Under the pieces are notes generated by a model. It was not told where the DNA came from, searched no databases, and worked only from the letters and a program-made list of their open reading frames with translations. Shown one piece after another: positions 57,884-64,000 of a DNA stretch of 64,000 nt (positions are counted from its first letter, which is position 1; every line of letters starts with the position of its first letter). The DNA lies in the NCBI RefSeq assembly GCF_000972845.2, contig NC_040025.1:19399399-19463398 (forward strand). The letters are read 5' to 3'. The translations under genes and the position numbers were made by a program. The DNA comes from Larimichthys crocea. Its lineage: Eukaryota > Chordata > Actinopteri > Sciaenidae.

Positions 57884-60759
57884 GTGGGTGTCGACGCTCA
57901 TTCCACGGATTAGTGTATATCTGTTCATGTGTGCCCGTGCAACATCTTAATTGACACGTGTTCATAGAAAACACAACAACTTGTAAACCCCTATGTCAGG
58001 CTTCATGCGCATAATTAACTGTCAAGCTTAAGCTCCTAATGAAATGGAAATAATTTAACATTGCTTTCATAGCAGTAAAAGCATTCCAGTATTAACCTCC
58101 GCCACACAGTACTCCTACTCTGTTGTATTTTAATAAACAAAACAATCTGTTGTTCCGCATATCTGCATTTTACTGCTCGCTCAGTCAAATGAGTAAAGGC
58201 AATTAAGAGGAAGAATTCAACAGAAGGAGGGGGGGGAAAAAAACCTGCAAACACATCTGCAGTCGAGCAGAGCAAAGGGTTCTGCAGCTTTGATAGCAGC
58301 TAATTAGATTGGTTCTAAAGTTTGTGTAGCATCTTGCTAATTGCTTCCTGAAGCTTTCAGGTCACCAGGCCTCCTCCCTCTTGGCCCCCCCCCCCCCGCG
58401 ATCACCTTCCCTCTCCTGCATTCTTCTCCCCTGTACACATCCGCTTATATGCTCCGTAGGCAAAGAGATTGATGCGCTCTGTTGAACTCTACAAGCAACT
58501 GTTGCTTGGATTCATCCACTGACAAGGTCCCTTTCAATTTGTGGTCAGGGGTGCGAATGCAGAAAAGATAAGACAATGAGAATACTAGTGTGTGGGGGGG
58601 GGGGGGGATTGCACAGGACACGGAGACCTAGAAAGAAAATGAAGGAGAGAACGGATTTAGCGAATCCTTGAAAGGGCCCCTTAAGTGTGAGGCAGTGTCA
58701 GCAGTCATTGTATTTTAGAGTTTGAGTCACAGTGAGTCACTCAGACAGCAGAATTCATCGACTCCCTTGAAAAACCGCAAACAGTCCAAGACTTTACACT
58801 AGACTGTAACTGACTCCGGTAGTTCATTTTCTGACAGACCTCATAAATTACAACTCATTTTACAACCAGGTACTTTTCTTTATGTCACATTAAAATCAAA
58901 GGGATTTGAATCAACTCACAATCGTTTTTATTTGCCCCTTAAAGACGTGGTGACAACTCTCACAAAACCTGTACAATAAATTAGGAAGGAAAAACACAGC
59001 CAAGACAGTTAAAACTTTCACTAAATCAGAAATGATAAACAGTGGCTATAAAAGCATTTTTTTTCAGAAAGCATTGATCAGACATGTAGCAGTGGGAATA
59101 AAAGATACTTTAACAAGCAGGTAAAGCGTAACAGCTCCCTGGTGGCGGGAATGAACATTGACCCAGCAAGATGTGCTTTGATAGACACAGTACGCTCATC
59201 GATTCCCTTCTGATTTGTTGGTCACAAAAAGGAACTCAAGTCCCTCTGTTTCACTCCGCTGATCTTTGAAGAGATCTTAAGGCTACTGTTCAGCCACTCT
59301 CTGTCTTTCAGCGATAAGCAATGAACCAGAAGATAAAAGAAAAGGTTAAAAGAGTCTCAACAGACGATAAAGAACTTAAGAATAAATGCACTTATGGAAA
59401 GGAATTACATTTATGACGGAGGTGCACTCCTTTGCCCACGGTGTTCATATCCACCCTTAATAGAGTTATTGAACGCTGTAACAAAGTACTAAAATCACTT
59501 ATATTTAACGTACATTAAAAAATGTTGTTGTACTACGACACAGAAGCAGGAAGAGCACAACCAGGGTCCAACTCTGTGCCTGAAGAAAAGACAATGCGTC
59601 ATCGTCTGAAAATTTAACAAGCTTGCTGTCGATTTTACAGTTTCTGCAGCTGTCAGTATCCATGATGAAAAAGTAAAGGAGATAAAACACGCTCTCGAGG
59701 TGAAGCCGTGCATTCAAAAAACAGCCACTGACAAGATTCCTCTGCTGTCTGTCCGTCAAAAAAATCTCAAATCTGAGGTAGTGTGTGTGCGCATGTGTGT
59801 GTCAGAAAAAGAGATTTTCATAACAAGCAACAGAAGGGCCACTGGACTGAAATCATAACATTTCATCATAACCAAAATAACGTTACTTATTTTTGGAAAC
59901 AGCACCACAATGGAAGATTCCCACAAATTATGGTAATTTGACTAGAAGTAAAAGAAAAGGAGAGACTAGTAGTCTGTTCAGCACATGGTGTAATTGTAAT
60001 TTACGCAGTGCAGCTCTTCTAATTATTCTGTCAGCTCTGTGGTTAATAAAGGACATAGGCTTAATTCTTTTCACTCTGAAGGTCAAAACGCCACTACCAT
60101 GAGTCCACTTTATTCCTACATAATTTATTAGCCCTGTTAATTTCATCCTGTACATCCCTCAACATCTCTTTACTCTCCTTTTATTCTGGGCATTGTTCAG
60201 TTACTCATGGTTCATTATTTTGAAAGAATCAGATTTTTTTCACACAAAGCTTAAAATAATAATAATGAAAAAAAATGAATGAATGAAAAAAAATAATAAA
60301 AATGTCCTCCATCCAACTGTCCTTTCAGTGCTCAGAAGACAGTAACTGGCAGGCTGGATGATGGCGATGAGCATAAGGAATATGCTGTTATGGTTTGATG
60401 CTCAGGGATTTATAAGCACCGGGAACTGAACCATAAAACAAATTAATCTTAGCGCTCCTTTGGTGCTGTAGCACAGGTCATAAACTAGTTTTCAAAGTTT
60501 TATTTATGATTGAATTTTCCAAAAATAATTTCTTGAGAGCAACAGAGCCCATAAACAAACTTTGGCTGTGGTGACACTGACGAGTTGGTGCATGTAAATA
60601 TGCGAAAATAAAACCGCAGCCTTTTTATTCACAGTAAACGTCCAGTTTGTCTTGTTACGGATAGTTCAACAATTTCCTTTTTAGTTTTTTCTCCACTTTT
60701 GTCGTGTTCCTGTCTGTTGTCTTCACCTGTACGTGTTTCGGTGTTTTGCTCTGCAACAG
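57884..60759 (+). other. foxj3: foxj3 intron after coding exon 6 (2.9 kb)
   Basis: Ordinary intron with a C-run near 58385-58398 and a G-run near 58594-58608. No exon or element recognised. Confidence 0.85.
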
Positions 60760-61047
60760 GTTTGATGGGCATGCCTGGTGATTCTAGCCAGCAGGCCCGG
60801 ACCGCCTGCTCCTACCAGCACTCACCTGGTGCAGGAAGCGGCGGTGGCGGCCACCACCACCAACACAACCACGGTCAGGCATCGCACCACTCCCACCACC
60901 CTCAGCAGCACCTCTCCCCTCACTCCACCCACAGCCAGCATCAGGCACACGGTCAGCATGCTCAGCATCAACAACACCCTTCTCATTCCCAGCAGCACCC
61001 GTCTCTCTCCCACCAGAGTCACACTGGACAGACTTGCCCCACAACAG
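60760..61047 (+). CDS. foxj3: FoxJ3 coding exon 7: histidine-rich region
   Basis: Residues 335-430 plus the first base of Gly431; 288 bases, phase 1/1. It begins GLMGMPGDSSQQARTACSYQ then HSPG, matching the human [20 protein letters not shown] and HSP. The remainder is low complexity: 22 of 95 full codons are His, mixed with Gln, Ser and Pro. Human FOXJ3 is also His/Pro/Gln-rich here but longer and with different spacing. Likely disordered. Acceptor CTGCAACAG, donor ACAG|GTGAGA. Confidence 0.92.
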
Positions 61048-62709
61048 GTGAGAACAGAGTCGGCAGTTAAAATCTATCTGGGTTTAAATATGTCAGTACT
61101 CAGCCTACCGTTATATGACAATTTATGAGCAAGTCCTGTCGTCTATTATCAAGAAAATATCCTGGAAAGGTCCTGGAAAATGATTTCTTAAAAGGTGTGG
61201 GAACCCTGAGTGGGTTAATGCTCCTAAATCATAACAAGATGTTTCCCTGTTCTCCCACTCTGGTGCCGTGGTGTGAATGCAGCATTAGGAGAAGCCTCCA
61301 CCACAGCGATTCAGCAGCACATTCAGAATATTTCATAGTTGCTGAATTGATCCAGAATCTGCAAGTGAATGGATTCAAACTGCCAAATGTATTAACGGGG
61401 TGTCTTTAAATTAAATCTCCTCAACTTGCCAGGAGCAGTGCAGGTACCTGAAAAGTATTAACCACAGTCCTCCCTGATAGTTGTACTTGACTTTTTTCGT
61501 CACACAGTCACATACTTTTTAATCAGTGAACCAGAAATTTGACATGTTCAGCTCACATTATTTAAAAGAAAGAATGACAACAAACGAACAGGGCTTTTAC
61601 TTTAGAAGCCAGGATTCCCAATATAATATTTCTGTACTCTGCTACACCTTGTAACTAATTCTTGTGAAAGGAGCCCACACAGTGTACATTATAGTTTCCT
61701 GTTTCATATATATTGATGCTGTACAGCACCAAACAAAGATTCTACCTCTCCTAACTCCCAACGCCACATTGGTGTAAATGCAATTCACCTAACACACCAG
61801 AACAGGCTTGTGTCTGCATAGACTCATTGCGTTTATATTGTACTCCTTGCCTCTGTAAGGTCCCAGAGCAGTTGAGATTATGAGGCTGGGCTGATACAGA
61901 CAGACATCTCCAAAGCTTCACCGAGGCTTTTCCTCCTCATATTCCCAGTCTCTCTCTCTCTCTCTCTTTTTTTGTTGTTGTTGTTTTTTTCTCCCTTTGT
62001 GTCTCTGCAACACAGCTCTCAGGCCAAAAGAGGGACTATTCAGACATTATTTATCTAGGTTAGTATTCCCCTCAACCAAGCTGAGGATGAATGAAAGCAA
62101 TCCCTCTGTCTTTGATCCACGGCCTCAGAATGTATTGTTGTTTAGTTTGTGGCGGTGAAGGCAGTGGAAAGCATCTCCTATTTTTGTTTTGGGTTTATTT
62201 ATTTTTTATTTTTTTGAAAAGCAGAGCTGTGGCTGGATTTATTTCCGTGTGAAGTCACACCACCTTGTGGTTGACTGCAGAGGCAAATTTCACTTTGTCT
62301 TATCTACATCAGTTCACCTGTTTCAGATCATTTAACACCATCCCACTGATCAGACTAGTATCCATTTCAGAGTTGAAGAAATTAGTTAATAACTCCGATA
62401 ATTAATTAATTATTTAAGTCAGCAAAATATTTCCTAGTTCTGTTTCATCTCAAACGTGAGAATTTGCTTTTTAGTTGTATAATATCATCTGTATTTTGTA
62501 CTGTGAGTTAGACAAAACAAACAATTTGAAGATGTCACCTTGGGCTCTGGGAAATTATGATGCGCATTTGGCATTATCCACAATTTCTGACATTTTATTA
62601 ACCAAATGACTGAACAGAACAAAATAACTGATTTTTTTTTCTATATCCAACCATTTGACAGCATTTCTTTTTAAAGGTGTACTGTATTTCTGTGTGTGCT
62701 TCCTCACAG
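61048..62709 (+). other. foxj3: foxj3 intron after coding exon 7 (1.7 kb)
   Basis: Contains the second hAT-like MITE near 62370-62625 and short CT/T-rich runs near 61948-61995. No exon seen. Confidence 0.85.
62370..62625. mobile_element. hAT-like non-autonomous element (MITE), copy 2
   Basis: Contains AATTAATTAATTATTTAAGT, GACAAAACAAACAATTTGAA, GATGTCACCTTGGGCTCTGG and CTGACATTTTATTAACCAAA in the order of the common teleost repeat also seen at 48797-49092. The two copies share the GATGNGCATTT and CTGACATTTTAT blocks. Confidence 0.65.
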
Positions 62710-62811
62710 GCATGTCATCAGACTGGTATCCCAACCTGGACTGGCTGAAGGAGAGCTGCCGCATTGCTACCAGCTACAACTGGGCTGACGTAGACCTCTC
62801 CCCATTTCAAG
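62710..62811 (+). CDS. foxj3: FoxJ3 coding exon 8
   Basis: Residues 431-464 plus the first base of Gly465; 102 bases, phase 1/1. It encodes [20 protein letters not shown] followed by [14 protein letters not shown]. Human FOXJ3 has [20 protein letters not shown] and VNWSDVDLSQFQ. The region is conserved between FOXJ2 and FOXJ3 and probably forms amphipathic helices, perhaps for activation or partner binding. Acceptor CTTCCTCACAG, donor CAAG|GTAACA. Confidence 0.93.
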
Positions 62812-63093
62812 GTAACACACGTACTGTACACGCACATCGCTAAGAGTCATCAGTGTGAACGGCATCTGAAATGAACTTTGATAAAGCTGTCTAACACAGC
62901 CACTTTCTACACAGTGAGAATTGATAAAATGCTTGTGATGCTGATCAGTTACTTTGATTAAACCATTATGATTCCTCTCCGCGCTTTCATATACACTCAC
63001 CCTTGAGGCACAATATTATAATACCCAGTGTTGTAATAGTACTGGCCTAATAAACGTCATTATCCTGCATCTGAGAGGTTGCCACTCTGTGTT

Positions 63094-63124
<31 letters not shown>

Positions 63125-63827
63125 TACACACTCCCTCTCTCCCAATTGTATGATGTGAATAATCCAATTAGGCCCCGGCTCAGTAACAGCCTCTTATCAC
63201 GGTCAGCACACAAAGCCGCAACATCCACACACGATGGATGACGACGGCTGGTCTTATAACACACACAGGCCCCACTGCCTCTCCTCCTGCAGCGCTTGAC
63301 CTCCCTCACACTGCCGTAACTTCATCCTACAGCGTCTCTGGCTCACGTCCAGAGAGCAGGGACGGAGCCTCCCGTCTCTCTTGCCACCAAACACAAAGCC
63401 TTATGAATTAGATTTTAGGTAATATCAGACGGGAGTTTGTTGAATAGACACATAGGTGTGTCTGTGTTTGAAGAACTAAATAAGAGGAGGAGGTGTTATG
63501 GGTTCAGGGTCTGTGAGCAGATGGACCAATAGAGACTTTAAAAAGATGTTTTCAGTGACTGGGAAAGATTGAAACGTTGGTGTAATATAAAGGAAATGCA
63601 ACTGTCAGTGCCAGATATGATTCAATATGGAATAAGATTGGACCAGTGTTGCAAAAGTGTTGCTGCTTGGTTTTAAATCTCATTTTTATCCTCACACATT
63701 TTGAATCCTCATAAATGAAATGAAACTATAGAAACTGATAATTCTCTGTAATATAGATACAGTAGAGTAGAACGGTTTTATCTACTGTACTTTTGTGGAA
63801 ACTTCATCTCCTCTGTCTGTCCGCAAG
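62812..63827 (+). other. foxj3: foxj3 intron after coding exon 8 (1.0 kb)
   Basis: Short intron with a (CA)n run at about 63108-63127. Nothing else recognised. Confidence 0.85.
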
Positions 63828-64000
63828 GTCTAAAGGAGAGCATGCGGCAGGCTGAGCTCAACAACTGGTCGCTGGACGCCGCCCAGATGGCCGACCTGTG
63901 TTCCTCCATTAACCAGTTCTTCACGGCCACAGGGGTCATCCCCCCTCAGGGCGCAGCTCACCCACAACCTCAGGTCCAACACCCGACACCACCAGGAGCG
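63828..64000 (+). CDS. foxj3: FoxJ3 coding exon 9 (runs off the window)
   Basis: Residues 465-522, open to the last base. It starts [20 protein letters not shown], then [20 protein letters not shown]; human FOXJ3 has [20 protein letters not shown] and FADLCSSLNQFFTQTGLI. After that comes a Pro/Gln/His-rich stretch. Acceptor GTCTGTCCGCAAG| at 63827, phase 1. The family's acidic C-terminus (ending DDFDWDSIV in human, from memory) is outside the window, so the protein here is incomplete by about 100 residues. Confidence 0.93.

Noticed and set aside
60778..61128. Alternative-frame ORFs over coding exon 7
   Set aside because: They are shadows of the His-rich exon; the FoxJ3 frame is fixed by phase-1 splicing and homology.

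Overview
The window is vertebrate, almost certainly teleost fish, nuclear DNA. Protein-coding sequence is sparse and split by GT-AG introns. The intergenic and intronic DNA is AT-rich, full of CA/TG microsatellites, and carries teleost-type transposon relics: Tc1 elements, an L2 3' end, hAT-like MITEs and a tRNA-derived SINE. The finer lineage (percomorph-like) is a guess. There are no bacterial features, CRISPR arrays or operons.

Two genes are recognised. On the minus strand, positions 2031-2193 hold the first coding exon of rimkla (N-acetylaspartylglutamate synthetase A); the rest of that gene lies left of the window. On the plus strand, foxj3 (forkhead box J3) fills the remainder. Nine coding exons between 19501 and 64000 join without a frame break into 522 codons, and the gene continues past the right edge. 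The two genes are divergent neighbours, the same arrangement as RIMKLA-FOXJ3 on human 1p34.2.

Layout. 1-2030: rimkla intron 1. 2031-2640: rimkla exon 1, 5'UTR and a TATA box. 2640-3400: CpG-rich promoter DNA with CCAAT boxes. 3400-7900: spacer with a ZNF143-type site, a compact NRF1 + CGCG-palindrome promoter module near 4212-4265, two small ORFs and old LINE fragments. 7910-8227: a second CpG-rich block ending in a strong splice donor, my best candidate for foxj3 exon 1. 8228-19385: foxj3 5' intron DNA with a decayed Ty3/Gypsy element, a Tc1 relic and possible untranslated exons. 19386-19863: first coding exon. 19864-38490: an 18.6-kb intron that splits the forkhead domain, with a second Tc1 relic and possible regulatory elements. 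38491-64000: the other eight coding exons, with a SINE, an L2 fragment, hAT-like MITEs and a third Tc1 relic in the introns.

I do not see a wholly new system. The observations most worth a second look are about foxj3 splicing: a coding exon whose acceptor is a long (TG)n tract, an exon that starts with a perfect donor motif directly after its acceptor, and a 66-nt in-frame, stop-free candidate cassette exon. The GC-type donor of rimkla exon 1, the NRF1/CGCG module with a 46-codon ORF, and two histidine-rich tracts in FoxJ3 are also notable. Everything was read by eye; family assignments rest on remembered protein and repeat sequences, not on searches.
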